A stretch of DNA of 64,000 bases from Kryptolebias marmoratus (lineage: Eukaryota; Chordata; Actinopteri; Cyprinodontiformes; Rivulidae), in contig NC_051451.1 of assembly GCF_001649575.2 (NCBI RefSeq), forward strand, positions 27,140,480 through 27,204,479. The letters are read 5' to 3'. Below the pieces are notes generated by a model that ran no database searches, was not told the origin of the DNA, and was given only the letters and a program-made list of their open reading frames with translations. This document shows, piece by piece, positions 12,350 to 25,185 of this stretch. How positions within the stretch are numbered: position 1 is the stretch's first letter; every line of letters begins with the position of its first letter. The translations under genes were made by a program, and so were the position numbers.

Positions 12350-12605
12350 ATTTATCGTCTTTCTAGCCAATCAGGCCACTTTACAACACAATCTGTGCCC
12401 TCATTTACCTACATTCAAACACATTCACATCTCTGCAAAGCTGACTATGAAGTCTAATCAGTGCTTTCTGCACCGATGGGGCACATCGGAGGCAATGAGG
12501 GGTTCAGAGACACTTCAACATGTGACTGCTGCCAGGAATCGAACCTCCAACTCACTCATTGGAGGACAACTGCTCTTACCACTGATCCACAGCCGCCAGA
12601 GGTGG
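12350..12605 (+). repeat. Common teleost repeat ending in GAATCGAACC...CACAGCCGCC
   Basis: Contains CCACTTTACAACACAATCTG, ACATTCAAACACATTCACAT, GGGGTTCAGAGACACTTCAA, GGAATCGAACCTCCAACTC and ACTGATCCACAGCCGCC in that order. This is the layout of a repeat I recall as very common in fish genomes. The CGAACC phrase is not a tRNA gene here. Confidence 0.6.
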
Positions 12606-12830
12606 TTTGGGCATCTCCCCACTTGGAGGAGACCACAGGCCAGATCCAGGACTCACTGGAGATACATATATATATATATATATTTCACTGCTGGCCTGGG
12701 AACGCTTGGAGTCTCCCTGGATGAGCTGGAGGACGTAGCTGGAGATTGGGAGGTCAGGGAATCTTTCCTTAAACCTTTCCCCCCCCCATGTCCGGTCTCA
12801 GAGAAGCAGCAGAGGATAGATGGATGGATG
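12600..12830 (+). mobile_element. LINE 3' end, plus strand, split by a (TA)n run
   Basis: Encodes WFGHLPTWRRPQARSRTHWR, then after a (TA)10 run at 12664-12684, AWEtype text LGVSLDELEDVAGDWEVRES. The same protein tail is seen in the minus-strand LINE ends at 54050 and 56210. Ends with AGAGGATAGATGGATGGATG. Confidence 0.8.
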
Positions 12831-13574
12831 TCCTGATAAATAAACCCTATAGCTGAGGAGTTATTTGTTACTTTTGCCACCCTGTATTTGGACCATAGCT
12901 GCATTTCTGTAATACTGCTAACAGTCAAGTTGTCATCGTAGTAGTATGGAGTTATTTTATCTGTGCAAATCAGTGGAGTCATGGCGTCGGTATGTAGTAA
13001 AACACACTGATGATAACCCACATGTGCACAAATCTGTGGGGGTCCTGGAAGGCCTGATAACAAGTTGGCGCCACAGTAAAACTGACATCATAAGACGGGG
13101 TAAATGATAGTAAGAGCGGGAAAAAAAAGCATCTGTCAAACATGTGGTCAAACAGATAACCAAGCTACACCTCCATCATTCACTCCGACTCTTTATCAGC
13201 CCCCCCTCTTCCTCTGCCTGATGCTGTTACTGCAGCTGCTCTTCATCTCCCTCCTCCTCCTCCTCCAACTCCAGGGCCGGGGTTGCATCTCTGTTTGCTT
13301 TAACGCTGCTTCTTTTCTCGCGTCAGAGTGATGGAGAGGGGTTATCAGCCCAAACACCTCCCTTTACTCCCCCTCCTCCGGGGAAAAGACTCGGACCAGA
13401 GGGACTGTGTGATTGGATAAAGTGGAGCGATTAGTTTGGTGGAGAACAGGTCTTTTCTCTGTGTCCGTCAAAGTGTTAGCCTGAGATATGCCCAAACACT
13501 GATATCAGCTAAATGCAGAATGAATTAGAGCCAACTTTCTATTGATGGATTGTTCTGGTTCAATGTGACATAAG
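12831..13574. other. Non-coding region, no recognised feature
   Basis: Pyrimidine-rich at 13200-13270; no gene seen. Confidence 0.4.
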
Positions 13575-13920
13575 CAGATTTTAACAGTAGCTTTAGAGCT
13601 TCGAACCACATCTGGAGACATCTGTCAGAGTAGCTGAATTGGATGTAGCTCTAAATTTTGGAGTCAACCCAATTCAAGATGACCCCCACAGCCAACTGAC
13701 CTTAGCAACAAAAACAATGGTTATAAGACAGATAATTATACAGATATTGTGCTAACATTTGCTGTAATAGTAGCTAATAGTCCTTCACAACAGACTCTGT
13801 GATAACAGATCATGACAAACATTAATTAACGTTAAATGTTTGACCAAAACCGGTAAAACTCATTTCTCATCTTAGTCTAAAACTCAGGCATGAAAGGTGG
13901 CGGGTGATATGCATTCCTTC
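13575..13920 (-). repeat. ~350-bp GCCCGCC-ended dispersed repeat, copy B
   Basis: Inverse orientation: ends GGTGGCGGGTGATATGCATT then CCTTC at 13920, with TTGGAGTCAACCCAATTCAA then GATG near 13660, the complement of the TTGAATTGGGTTGACTCC block of the other copies. Confidence 0.75.
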
Positions 13921-16120
13921 GAGGAATTGCTCAACGTGTCAGCGCTCTACTCTGGAAAAGTCAACGTAAAAATCTGAAAACATCCATTTCCTCTTCTGCA
14001 CACAAAGATGCTCCTATAAGAAGAAGCCAAAAAACACTTAACTAATCTGCTGGATCTGGCAATTTATTGACGATGAAAACTTCAAAAGGGCTGAAACTCG
14101 AGCCGTGTGCGTCTGCTAAACCGTGGCCGTTACAGTTTCCACTGGCAGGAAGGGGGGGCAGGGACTGACCACTTGATGGACCTTTATTGGTCGCATTCGC
14201 CGCGGCGTAAAACTAATTCACCCTCGATGACAACCCGTGGTGAAGGGGGCGAAAGACGAGACGAATCCTTTTCACCCCCCCACCCCCACACTTACTTTAT
14301 TAGCTGGTTATTCAGTCTTTACTTTACCCCCCTCCACCCTTTTTTAACACACAAAGCTTGTTTCTTTTTCAGACTCATCTCCACACGTGCACCAATCAGC
14401 TGAAATATTTAGATCAGTGATTCCTAAATGTTTCTGTTTCGACCCACAAATTAAAAGTTGCAGAGACTCGTGACCATAACCGCTGGACGTTGTATAAAAG
14501 GTAAATAAAAACAGAATGCAGCAATTTGTCAAATCTCACAAACTCATACTTCATTCACAATGGAGCACAGGAAACAGAAAGTTTTTTTAAGCTCGTTTGA
14601 TTTCTAAAGATCTTCTCAAAATCATAGTTTTAGATGGCAAGCTTGGATTTTTATTCATTTTAGAGCTCCAGACTAGACTAGACTCCTCGACTAGTAATCA
14701 TGTTATTGTGACCAGGAGAAATGCTATTACTGAAACCTAAACTAGTAAACAGAGATAGGAGTGTGACTTATTATATGGTAAAACAGCCTGCCATACTTTG
14801 TGCAAATTCAAACAAGCAAACAGGCAGAATTTGGTGCACACAGGACACATTACTGTTTGCTCAGCTTAATATCTATGTGGGCATCAGTCTCACCGACTGC
14901 TCAACTTTATGGCACAAAAAAAAAAAAAAAGACTCCATACATCACTCCTGTATGCAGGCTGCAGAGCGCTGAGACCCCCTCCCCCCCTCAGCAGGCTCAA
15001 AATACACTCAGAGCTGTGACACATGCAGGAAATTAAAGCAGGAAAGTCCTGAGTTTAAAAAAAATCCACAAAGCTCTTTTCTTTTATAGATTTACTCTGC
15101 ATGAACTGACAGAAGAGTTCTTATCGTGAAGACAGCAGAACTTTTGTCTTCTTTAAGTCATTTATTCCTCCTGTCTGGAGCAATAACTTATCAGGAATTC
15201 AAAGGCGAACAGCCCATCGTTTGTGAGCTCTACCTTCTACCTGCCATCAGCTACACACGTTATAGATCTTCATTAAAGGTGAGGAGATAAAGAACATGAC
15301 AGGAACCTCATAATGAGTACCACTAACATACTGTCCCATAATGTTGTGAAAAGGAGGAATGAGCTCCACGTTGAGCTGTTGCCTGTAGACCGGGCCTCCA
15401 GCAGCTCTGCAGGCCTATCGGGTTTCTCTGACTGTGGCTCAGTGGAGCCCTCCTGGTTCCACTTACAGCCCTGTTTCATTATTTCAGATTTATCACTGCC
15501 CTGTTTGCTAGTTGCCATGTCCCCCCCCCCCCCNTCCATGTGTAATTCATAGCATCTAATAACGCAGGACGTTTGAAGGGACTTGAAGCTGGAGTTGTTC
15601 CAAGGCTGCAGGGATTAGGGGTTCCCAAAGAGCTGATGGGTGAAGCAGAAGAAGGGGACATTACTGGATCGAGTCACAGCGTGGCCTCAGGGTCCGGCTC
15701 GAACCCCCCCTCAGACTCAGCATGGGACTGCATGGCAGACTGAGTCCCAGAGGACAGACCAGTGATCGGACTAATGCCATGGATGATTTCCAGAATCGTG
15801 CAGATCTCTCATGCTAATTTTACCACTCAGGCAGAACATCACTGGATTATTATCTGATTTAACCCCTGATTTTCAAACAAAACGCTGATAATGCAAAAAC
15901 AGTCACGAGGGTGCAGCTTCTGCTTAAAGAGATCCCACCATCAGACCTAAAAACTTGGTTTTATCTTAGTGATAATCCTGGTTTTATGTTTGGGGATGCC
16001 TGGTAATCCTCAGACATATAAAACTACCTGCAGTACTGTAATAATCATGTTTGTAGTTCAGCCAAGAGTCAAGAGTTGCTTCATAGATTTCTGCTTTAAA
16101 TTAAAGGCCTAGCATGAATT
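13921..16120. other. Non-coding region; single N at 15534
   Basis: No exon recognised. An 11-C run at 15523-15533 is followed by one ambiguous base, so the length there is unreliable. Confidence 0.4.
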
Positions 16121-16470
16121 GAAGGAATGCATATTACCCGCCGCCTTTCATGCCAGAGTGTCAGACAAAGATAATCTCATGTTGGGAAATGACTGAGTTG
16201 TAGCCGTTTTAATGAAACCTCAATATAAAACTCAGAGTATGTGTTGGGAATGACTCTCAGCTATTACCATACTAACATTTAGCTCAGTGTCTATAGAATT
16301 CATTGAGGTGTAGCCATCTTTGTGTAGATCAAGGTGGCCATCTTGAACTGGGTTGACTCCAAAAATTCGTCCAACTTCCTGAGTTTCATTAAAACCTGTC
16401 CATCGGTTCATGAGATATGCTGCTTATAATACAAACACAGAGGTGGCGGGCGATAAAGTAAAACCATTCA
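16121..16470 (+). repeat. ~350-bp GCCCGCC-ended dispersed repeat, copy C (most complete)
   Basis: Runs from GAAGGAATGCATATTACCCG to GGTGGCGGGCGATAAAGTAA then AACCATTC, so both ends are present as imperfect inverted repeats. The interior has GAATGACTCTCAGCTATTAC, GTGGCCATCTTGAACTGGGT and GTTTCATTAAAACC...GGTTCATGAGATAT. Confidence 0.8.
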
Positions 16471-18535
16471 TGTTCTTTTCCAGCCTGTAAAAAGTCCAAC
16501 ATGCTAGCTTCATGTTTACTGTTCCTCAGCAGGCAGCAGGCAGCTTGACCTGCGCATCAGAAAGGATTACATCTACAGAACTCCTGCCCCCCCCAGCCTT
16601 CCTTTCACTTCTTCTGTCATCCTGCCCCCTCCTCATCACTCCAACCCTTCAGCCTCTTTCTTCTCCCCGTCTGTCAGACTTTAGCTGAGGCTGATGTCAT
16701 GCGTTTCCAGTCTGATGCCAGCGTTTCTTCCAGCTGCGTCGCATCAAATATCACCAGAACGACGGCCTCTGAGAGTCAGCTTGGCAAGTTTTCTTTACAC
16801 AGATTGTTTTGTGAGCCTCGTGGTACGGCCTCCACAGTGATTCGGAGATCAGACAACATTCAGTGGTGGCGATGTTAGATCCTCTCGGTGATACGAGGGG
16901 AACCTGGCGCCGTCACACACAAACACTGCGAGGTGTTTTAAAATGGACCTGCACTTCCTGCTCAGCTGTCTGTCAGCCTGAGACGTGTTCACGCTCACGT
17001 CAACCAGCAGCCGACACAAAGGACTGACGGTCTTATCGCTGTTTGAGGAAAACTGACTGAAGAAATGTGAAATGTGTTGAGGAAAAAGCTGTCATCTCTG
17101 AGACTTCTGAATGCTCTGAAGTAGAAAAGTTATAAACAATTAATATCTTACCTGTTGTGGATACCAACAATTTCATTTGGGTTACGTGAATGCATTTTCA
17201 TCAAACTTTTACATCTCTGTTGGTTTCAAAATGCACAATAACTTGCATGGAAATCTGTGGTTGTTTGTGAGCACAAACAGCAGCTGCAGCAGCTAGCTGT
17301 AGCACGTCCGGTGCAGCCTGGGGTCAATTCCAGCAGGAATTTCCTAATATTTGTGCAGAAATAACTTTGTAATGCAAAACAGAGAGTAGTGTTAAGGTTT
17401 AAATAGTAAAGTTTCGTGAAATTTTGAACTAAAGATTTTGATTTTTATCAAACTGACAGCTGCAGGAGGTCTATGAAGTGGCTTTTTATTTATTAATTTC
17501 TTTTTTTTACTACTTTTATAACTTGCAGCTACACTACAGGGTGTTAGATATTTTTTTCTGTGTAAAGTTTATCTGAAAACTTGTTTGGAGACTTTGGTCC
17601 CAGATCTGTAAACTCCAGCACATCTGTCATTCCTAAGGTCTCTGCTGCCCCCTAGTGGAATGACAATAAGAAGATCTGAACTGCTGCTTTTATTTAATTA
17701 GTTTATGCACAAATATTAAAAAAATATTATTTTGATATCAAATGAACCTTAAAACCTTCCACTAACAAAGAACTTAGTGTTGCATTTTGAAAATCATCTT
17801 TTAATTAAAAAAAAACAACAACACTATTTAAACAGCAACATTTTGGCAAAAACATAAATAAATCAGGAAAAACTTTAAAATCAAGTTAAATATTAGTTAA
17901 ATTTAAGACTGTTAAAGATCTTTTAAAAACCAAAATAATTCAAATTTAAGACCAACATGAACTGCAAAGAAAAGAGACATTTTAAAATTTAATTCAAAGC
18001 AATACATTTGATTGCTTTTAATGAAAATTTAATCCAAATCTTTGATAAAACTACAACAAACCAGTGTCAGGAGCAGAGCATCATGATGGGATTTGTAGTT
18101 TGCTACAGTCTAAAAACATCTAAAATCTTATGACAGAACTACAACACAGAACAAATTAACTGAGAGTGTATTAAAATAAAAAATAAAAAGTTGCTGAAAA
18201 AAGCAATGAATGAACAAACTTTTAAGGATGCAACTAAATGAATTTTAAGACCGAATGGAAGAATCTGGACATATTTTTGAGGCCTAAAGTTTATATTATT
18301 CCATTTCTTACTTCTTAAGACCTGCAGAAACTCTCGTCCTTTTATCGTCCTGCTGTAGGTTCATACCTTCCAGACTTGAATTTGTGGAATTCAATAAGGA
18401 AACATGTGTTTGTCTCCAGCGAATACGCTTCAGACGTGTGGTAATAAATCAAAGCTTTTAGCTGTTTAGGCTGCTGCAGGGTGTAGATGTGACTGCCGTG
18501 TTACTGATTGCCTTCTCGACCGAACAGAACAGTGG
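16471..18535. other. Non-coding region, no recognised feature
   Basis: AT-rich from 17300 to 18300. No gene or transposon recognised. Confidence 0.4.
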
Positions 18536-18669
18536 ATGTTTCCCCTGAAGAACTGTTGTAAGCCCGGGCCTCGACCCGGTTCTCTGATGGCAGCGCTGCA
18601 CGTGCTTATCCCCAGGAGAGGAGGCCTGCACGGGCCGCAGCCAAGCAGCTCACTGCTCCAGCATTCCCC

Positions 18670-18697
18670 TCACACACACACACACACACACACACAA
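18670..18697. repeat. (CA)n microsatellite
   Basis: About 13 CA units in a row. Confidence 0.98.
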
Positions 18698-19098
18698 AGG
18701 TCCAGTGTGTCTGCTACATGGAGAGGAAGCAAACACTCTGCTTGACTTGAAACAAAAACATGCAGCCTCACAGGAGAGCACATATTCATGGTTACATTAG
18801 ATTCAGGGTCAAACACACACACATATATACACATATTCACAGCCAACAATACAGGAAGTGGGTCAGCTGCAGAGCAGGTATCCCTTACATCCTCTCCAGG
18901 CTTCCACTGTCTCTGCTGATGAAAGGGAACACCACCTGTGTCTTCAGACCTGGACCTGGCCGCCGCATAAAAGGTCATTTCCTTCATAATGGCTGCAGCC
19001 TTCCCAGGCTCTAATCTCTCTGAGGACCTCAGGAGGACCTCGCTGTTATTACTGCGCAGGCAGCCACTCAAACACATAAAGAGCAATATGCAATCTCT

Positions 19099-19445
19099 GA
19101 AGGAATGCATGTCGCCCCTTTATGCAAGAGTTTTAAACTAAAATCATCTTGTTTTTTAAAAAACGGAATTGTAGCCATTTTGGTCAAACCTTATAAATGT
19201 TCTTATGTGAGATCTTGTGCATTGGGGGTGACCACACCAGGCTTTAGCTCAATATTTGTAACACAGACTGATTTAGTCATTTTTGTGTAGGTTAGCTGTG
19301 GTGGCCATCTTGAATTGGGTTGACTCCAAAGGGGAATGAGATGTAAAGGTACTCCCACTGATTACTTTCTGAGGGTTTCATTAAAATCTGCTCCGTGGTT
19401 TATGAGATATTTTGGAAACAAACAAACAGAGCAGACGGTATCTAA
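19099..19445 (+). repeat. ~350-bp GCCCGCC-ended dispersed repeat, copy D
   Basis: Starts GAAGGAATGCATGTCGCCCC and holds GGTGGCCATCTTGAATTGGG then TTGACTCCAAA, and GGTTTATGAGATATTTTGG. The 3' GCCCGCC end is lost. Confidence 0.75.
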
Positions 19446-19995
19446 CTGAGATCAAGCCACAAGACCGGAGTTTTTAAAAAAGATTCTCCTGTCCACAAGT
19501 GGTTAACTGGGCTCCGATAAGAGTTTATCATCACTTGTTAATGCATCCCCTCGTATTCCTGCCTGGTATAAATGAGAGCTTTGTGGTGTTGTGGTTAAGT
19601 AAGAGCACGGTCTGCTGAACAACATGACATCAGATAAAAGCTGGGGGCCTAAATGCTTGAACGTAAACATCACCTGAAGCCCCCAGGACGGGGCCTCAGC
19701 ACCTCTCGGTCCTCCAGGGTAAACAGGAAGCTCAGCCAGAGGAATGATGTCTCCCCAATCCAAGGAGTGGCTCGCTGCAGATAACTGATGAGATAGGACC
19801 TCTGGGTCCCTGAGACAGAAAGCAATCCCCCCACCCCCCCCCAGATGTGGGTGAGAAGAAGGACATGTGGGTAAGAAACCCATATCACCCTGACGTAGCT
19901 CCGATTTCATTTACAGCCGACTGAGATTTAGGACCTGTGAAAAAGTGAGCAACAATTAAAGCACCAGAACACGTCCCAATTTTTAACATAAAGGT
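19446..19995. other. Non-coding region; possible conserved stretch
   Basis: Not repetitive by eye. A minus-strand open frame of 135 codons (19503-19910) shows no family resemblance, Kozak context or splice context. No call is made. Confidence 0.3.
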
Positions 19996-19999
19996 AAAA

Positions 20000-20240
20000 G
20001 AAAGGAGTAAAACAGCAGGAAAAAGCTAAAGTAGCAGAAAGTTAGCTAAAAGCTGCAGGTATAAGAAAACTAAAGAAGAGCCAATCAGCTGAAGCAGGTT
20101 TCAAAGAGATCTCAATAAGTTTTAATGGGGAAAATATTAGTAAATTTAGGTAAATATTTTGAAAAGTATAAAAGTTAAAAAGCACCCATCTCCGGAATGA
20201 GCTGAACATGTTGATTTATGAACGGCTCAATTCACCCAAT
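20000..20240 (+). repeat. GCTAAA-rich dispersed repeat, copy 2
   Basis: AGCTAAAGTAGCAGAAAGTTAGCTAAAAGC-like text, GAAGCAGGTTTCAAAGAGAT and CCGGAATGAGCTGAACATGT parallel copy 3 (22085-22400). Confidence 0.55.
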
Positions 20241-20454
20241 TACTCCACCACCCGGGGCGTGGCTCACAAAAGAAGCCTGTGGGGAGGCTGACAGGGAAAC
20301 AAAGGAAGGTAAGATAATTACATGAAAAATAAATGAGGTGAGAGTGAATCATAAGTAAGGAGGGGAAAACGGAGTGGGCTTTGAGTGAGCCTGTAAACCT
20401 CCATCTGTCTGCAGCAGACCTGGAGACCTGAAGCAGACAGACTATTTCCAGTCA

Positions 20455-21115
20455 TGGAGAAGAAACACCGTCCTCTTTCAGTTCCATCAGGACGTTATCT
20501 GCTCTTCACCAGGTTCTAAACTGATTCTAACCTCATCTGTACGAAAACACCCGACAGGTCCCATCACAAACGTTCAAGCTGGGAGCGAAAAACTGGATCC
20601 AGACTCGCAGCTTCCTCAGGACCTCAGAGGTTCAGAAGCACCCGTTTTCTGCCCATCAGTCTGGGAGGGGTCAAAGGTCAGTTCAAAACTTTTTGCATTC
20701 CATCGTTCTACAGAGAGGAAAGTAGAAAACATTTACGACAGCTGCCAATCTTCTCAGGAGTGGACGTCCCAGCAAATTCACCCCGAAGGTCAGACCGTGC
20801 GAAGCTCAGAGAAATGAGCTCCATCTCAGCCTCTACAGGCCTCGGTTTGCAGGGTAAAGGTCAAAGGTCATGGTTTGTCTGAAGGACTGCAGCAGAAAGC
20901 CTCTTCTCTCTAAAAACAATATGGCAGCTTGACTTAGGTTCAAGACTTCTGGAGCAGAACCAGACCAGAGGACAGATGTTTACCCAGAATGCACTGCAGC
21001 TAACAGCACGGCGGTGGAGGGCTGATGGTCTGGGCTGATTCTGGAGTCAGATGTGAGGCCATCTGTCCGACAAACAGGACAATGATCCCAAACACAGCAG
21101 CTAACCTACAACAGA
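20455..21115 (+). mobile_element. Tc1-like transposon relic, family X copy 1 (5' portion)
   Basis: Shares long stretches with 27330-28215: CCATCGTTCTACAGAGAGGA, CTCCATCTCAGCCTCTACAG, TTTACCCAGAATGCACTGCA, ACAGGACAATGATCCCAAAC. The last corresponds to the DNDPK transposase motif. It breaks off after 21115, so the 3' third is missing. Confidence 0.75.
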
Positions 21116-22084
21116 AAAGATTTATGATAAAAATCCGGACCGCTGCACATTAAAATCTGCATTGAGCTGTCGAGTCTCATCTTGTGAAGATCAGCGAGTT
21201 CCATCTGCTGAAAAAAAAAAACAACATAATTGCTCCTTCACAGCTTTGGCTCTCACCACACTCCGTCTTGTGTTTCTGAATCTCGCTTCAGGAGGAGGCA
21301 GGCACCGAGAGGTGAAGCAGCAGATGGAAACAAGTCCTCGAGGAAATTAGCGGAGGTGGTGCGGTGAGAGCTGCCAGTTTTGTTTCGGTGTCAAAGAAAA
21401 CGCTTGAAAAGAAGCAGTAAGGTGAAAAATGGAAGTATCAAGTGAGGGTAGCTGGATGGGAGCTGCTATCAGAGCTAACTGGGTGGCAGAAAACTTGTCG
21501 TGAGGCTCTGCATACTGATGACCCGGCTGTAACGGCTCTCCGGCACTCATTCAGCGGGCCATTAAAAGGAACACAAGCGAGTTAGCTGTGAGGCCTGCGT
21601 GTTCCAGACGGTTTTTCTTCTCTTTGTGTGGGGCAGAGGGAAGAAACAGAATGCACATCAATGGATAAATGTGAGGCGATGAAAAGGGTGAAAACGGTTA
21701 GACCTGGGCAGCGAGCTGAGGCCAGCTGTTGGCCCTCCTCCTGAGCAGAAAAGAAGTAATTAATTGCGGAAGTGGCTCATGCGGGGACCAATTCACTTTT
21801 AAGACAGGTTGATAAATGACTGAACGTTAAAATTCAGTCTACCTGGGTGGAAATCAAAAGAGGATCATTAAAGAAACACTTAATAAAATGGATCTTAGCA
21901 GCTTTTCACTTACTCTGGATGGCCTCGGCTTGGCCTCCAGTCCCTTCGAGAGGAGCCGTGGTGCGAGTTTAGAAAGGACACGTCGATTAACCCCCACGAC
22001 AAAAATATTACCAGGACCTCTTTCTTCCACCTGAGGAATAATACTAAAACTAGAATAATTGTGCTTTCTGTGACAACGTTGAGG
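21116..22084. other. Non-coding region, no recognised feature
   Basis: AGTAATTAATTGCGGAAGTG near 21751 looks non-repetitive; nothing firmer seen. Confidence 0.35.
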
Positions 22085-22400
22085 ATTGAATGACTTTGCT
22101 GAAGCTGCTGAAACTAAGTTATTAAAGTTAAACTAAATTCTGAAGACTTGGAAAAAGCTGAAAGGAGCAAAACTTTAGTAAACACAACTGAATGTTGGCA
22201 AAGTCAGCAAAACGAGAAAAATAAAGAAGGTTTACTGAAGCAGATTTCAAACAGAAGGAAGGAACTGAAAAAATCTCAAAGTGTTTCTGTGGAGAGAAAT
22301 TTTTGCAAATCAAGATAAATATTTTGAAAAATAAAAACATTTACAAAAAACAAGCATCACGTCTTCTGAATGTGAGTGAGCTGAAAGTTTTTGGATTTAA
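22085..22400 (+). repeat. GCTAAA-rich dispersed repeat, copy 3
   Basis: GAAGCTGCTGAAACTAAGTT, GAAGCAGATTTCAAACAGAA, AAATATTTTGAAAAATAAAA and TGAATGTGAGTGAGCTGAAA match copy 2 in order. Confidence 0.55.
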
Positions 22401-22444
22401 GTCTGGATCTGAATTCGATTCATGATTTGGACTTGTGTGTGTTT

Positions 22445-24982
22445 TTTATTTTGAGAAGCCTGATGGATTTTATCATGACTTCACTCAGCAAAGCTTCACG
22501 CCGCCTGCGAAGAGACAAGAGCGCCCTCTTGTGTTCAGGTCTTCAGATTGGAAACAACTCACCAAAAACAGTTTTTTTTTTTTAATTTGTTGCCGTACAC
22601 ACATATATATATATACTTTTAATCTTTTTACACAACTTAAAGCATCAGGCTCACTGAATCAACAATGAACAAAGAAAAGAAATCTTTTTTAGAAAACACA
22701 CAAAGGCATGTCTACATGCCTGGATATGAAACGGTATAATCTGTAGGGTAGACATTAAAAAACATTCAGAAAACTGGGAGCTAATCACCAACAAGAAGAG
22801 CAGCACATTTCAGCTAACCACCTGCTGGGCGGTGCCGTACAGGAACCCCACCAAGCGCCTGGAAATAGGTTGGGGTTACCATAGTGACGCCACCGGAGGG
22901 TTTTTCTTTTGTTTTTTTTACTGCAACACAAGAAATGGAGTTGGTGACAAACACTAAAATACATCATCACAGAAGGAGCTGAAGGAAAGGAAAGGACGAG
23001 CGGCGGCGTCTGAGTAAGTTGGGTTGTGTGATTGTGAGGAGCAGCAGATTATTATAACACACACTCGAGAAGAACACCGAAGTACACACACGTCTTCAGA
23101 AAAAACACAAACAACCTTTTCTTTTAGAATAACTGGAATGATTTACAAAAGAACTTCAAAAGAAAAGTATCACTCAGGCAACAGAGCTCAGATCCTTCCT
23201 GTAAAGGGAGGAAATAAAAGTTTAAAGGTCGAATATGTAATTTAACAATTAAAGGTGTCGAGGCTTGAACAGCAGCACGCTCTGGGCTGTAACTCTCAGA
23301 GTTATAGAGCTGGAATTAAATGTCCAATATGCTGTCTGCCTGTGCAGGGTTTAGTGTTTCTAATAAACTTTAGGGTTGGGTAAAGGGATAGTTGGGATCT
23401 TTTCAAGTGGGATTCTGTGGGAAGGTGATGAACAGGTATTATAACCTTTTGTTTGTTGCTAAAATATTCAAGTTTTCTTCAAATATTACCAGCAACCTCC
23501 CCAACTTGCAGTAATTCATGGCTCACCCAACATGTTCTTATTGGCTCCTTTACTCATTCACGGCTAATTAAGTGTCAACAAAACAAACTGTTTTAAAGCA
23601 GCTGTTCCCCGTTTCTACTTTTTGCCTAAAAAATGATTATTTGGATTTGAGGTGAATTAAAGTTTACTCACCCCGAGTCGTGCAGCTGAAAAAGCCTCGA
23701 ATAAAACAGGCCTTGGTGCAAATTCTGCTAACCAGGGATATTTATATTTATCTGTCTGCAGCGGTCCGAGGGACGCACATATTCTGACCGTAACGCTGAG
23801 CTCCCCCGTGATGTTACTTTCACTTTATGTTCCTTTCAAAATAAACTACAAATCCTGGAATGTTCAGAGTTTTCCTGTTTTTTACAGGAAGGGAAAACTT
23901 GGTCTTTTAGTGCCAGTTTAGAAAAAGAAAAAAAAAAAGAAACGGTCATAACAGTTGCACTAATTCTTACATTGTTTTACATTTTAACTAGACTTTGAAG
24001 ACCCTGTCCAACCCTAGAAGACGGCTCTTTGAACGGCCTCAGTTTAAAGATGAATTCTGACAGGACAGATGAGCTAAAGGCTAGTCCGGTCGGGACCGAG
24101 ACCGGAGCGGCTCGCTGCAGAAAGTTCACACCAGTTAAAGAGACGAGACCATTTTAAAAACATTTACACCACAGTTAGTTTTGAACTATTCTGTTATTTC
24201 ATCAGAGATATTCAATGTTTCCTGCAGGAAGTGCTACAACTAGCTGCTGCTGCCTATATTTGCACTTGCAAATAACCACAGAATACCCGTGTAAAGCAAA
24301 ACTGCTGACAACATAAATCAAAATGATCAGATTTAAACTGAGGTCGTTCAGAGAGCCATCTACACCAGGTAAGATACTGACCGCTTGTAATTTTTACACA
24401 GAACATGACTTTAAAACTGTTTTTTTTTTTTACTCAAGTTAATGAATTTTTGGTTAAATCAAAAGTGCAAAAATAAAATCATTAAGTTCGGTCATGAAGG
24501 AGCCATGGGGGAGCTGCTTCCCAAAGAAAACAGCAATAATTAAAGGATTAATCATCCGTTCCACGTTTCATTTAAACCGCAGGAAAAGAACTAAAACAAA
24601 AGTTTGAATTATTTGAACAAGGACAGAAAATAAGACCTAACAAGTAACCAGTATTTAAATTGCTTCATCAGCACATATTGAGGGTTTGACGATGTGTTGA
24701 GTGAAGGAATCAAAGTGTTTTTGTGTGTGTGTGTGGGGGGGGTTGTTACATGCACATAAACACCAAATACACCACGTTAAGAAATGTCATTCCAGCCACA
24801 GACGCAGGTGTGTCCAGTGACTACCTCACAGCTCACAGACTGATCTCAAACGCCTCTCTTCGCCTCGTGGGGAGATGATAAATATGATTCAGGATGCAGA
24901 CACAGAGCTCAGTCAGATTTCTGAAGGACCGAGCGCTGATCTGCTCAGGAGAGGCGCTGAAACGTTCACTTCCTGCTTCCGA
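22445..24982 (-). other. wdr11: Putative WDR11 3' UTR / downstream flank
   Basis: Sequence 3' of the WDR11 stop. No AATAAA hexamer was seen on the minus strand between 24982 and about 22700. The first candidates are ATTAAA at 22618-22623 and 22581-22586 and AATAAA at 22445-22450; a weaker AATATA is at 24254. So the true end of the transcript is not decided. A GT/G-rich run is at 24722-24739. No other coding signal was recognised. Confidence 0.4.
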
Positions 24983-25185
24983 TCACTCGGTGCTCTCCTG
25001 TCCCAGCTCCACCTCATCTTCCCCGAGGAGGGCCTCTGGAACGCCTCCCTCTCCTCGGAACAGCTCCTCCATCAGCTGCTCGCCGGCGCTGCCGGCGCGC
25101 GACGCCCACAGAGCGGCGCCCTCGCGCAGGCCGAGCGAACGCAGCAGCCGTGCATAGTCCACAAACGCAGCCTCGATGAGTTTAT
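24983..25185 (-). CDS. wdr11: WDR11 terminal coding exon u, fragment residues 775-841 and stop
   Basis: The exon starts with AT after TTGCAC (AC acceptor) and encodes KLIEAAFVDYARLLRSLGLR, EGAALWASRAGSAGEQLMEE, then a fish-variable acidic tail ending GEDEVELGQESTE and TGA. It is very GC-rich (GCGCGCCGGCAGCGCCGGCG) compared with its AT-rich surroundings. There is a TGA upstream in frame and no AG between that TGA and the homologous codons, so a GT-AG acceptor is excluded. Confidence 0.93.

Noticed and set aside
12530..12600. tRNA-like GGAATCGAACC phrase
   Set aside because: No cloverleaf arms around it; it belongs to a common dispersed fish repeat.
18670..19110. 146-codon minus-strand open frame
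   Set aside because: Ends in Cys-Val repeats encoded by the (CA)n microsatellite; not a gene.
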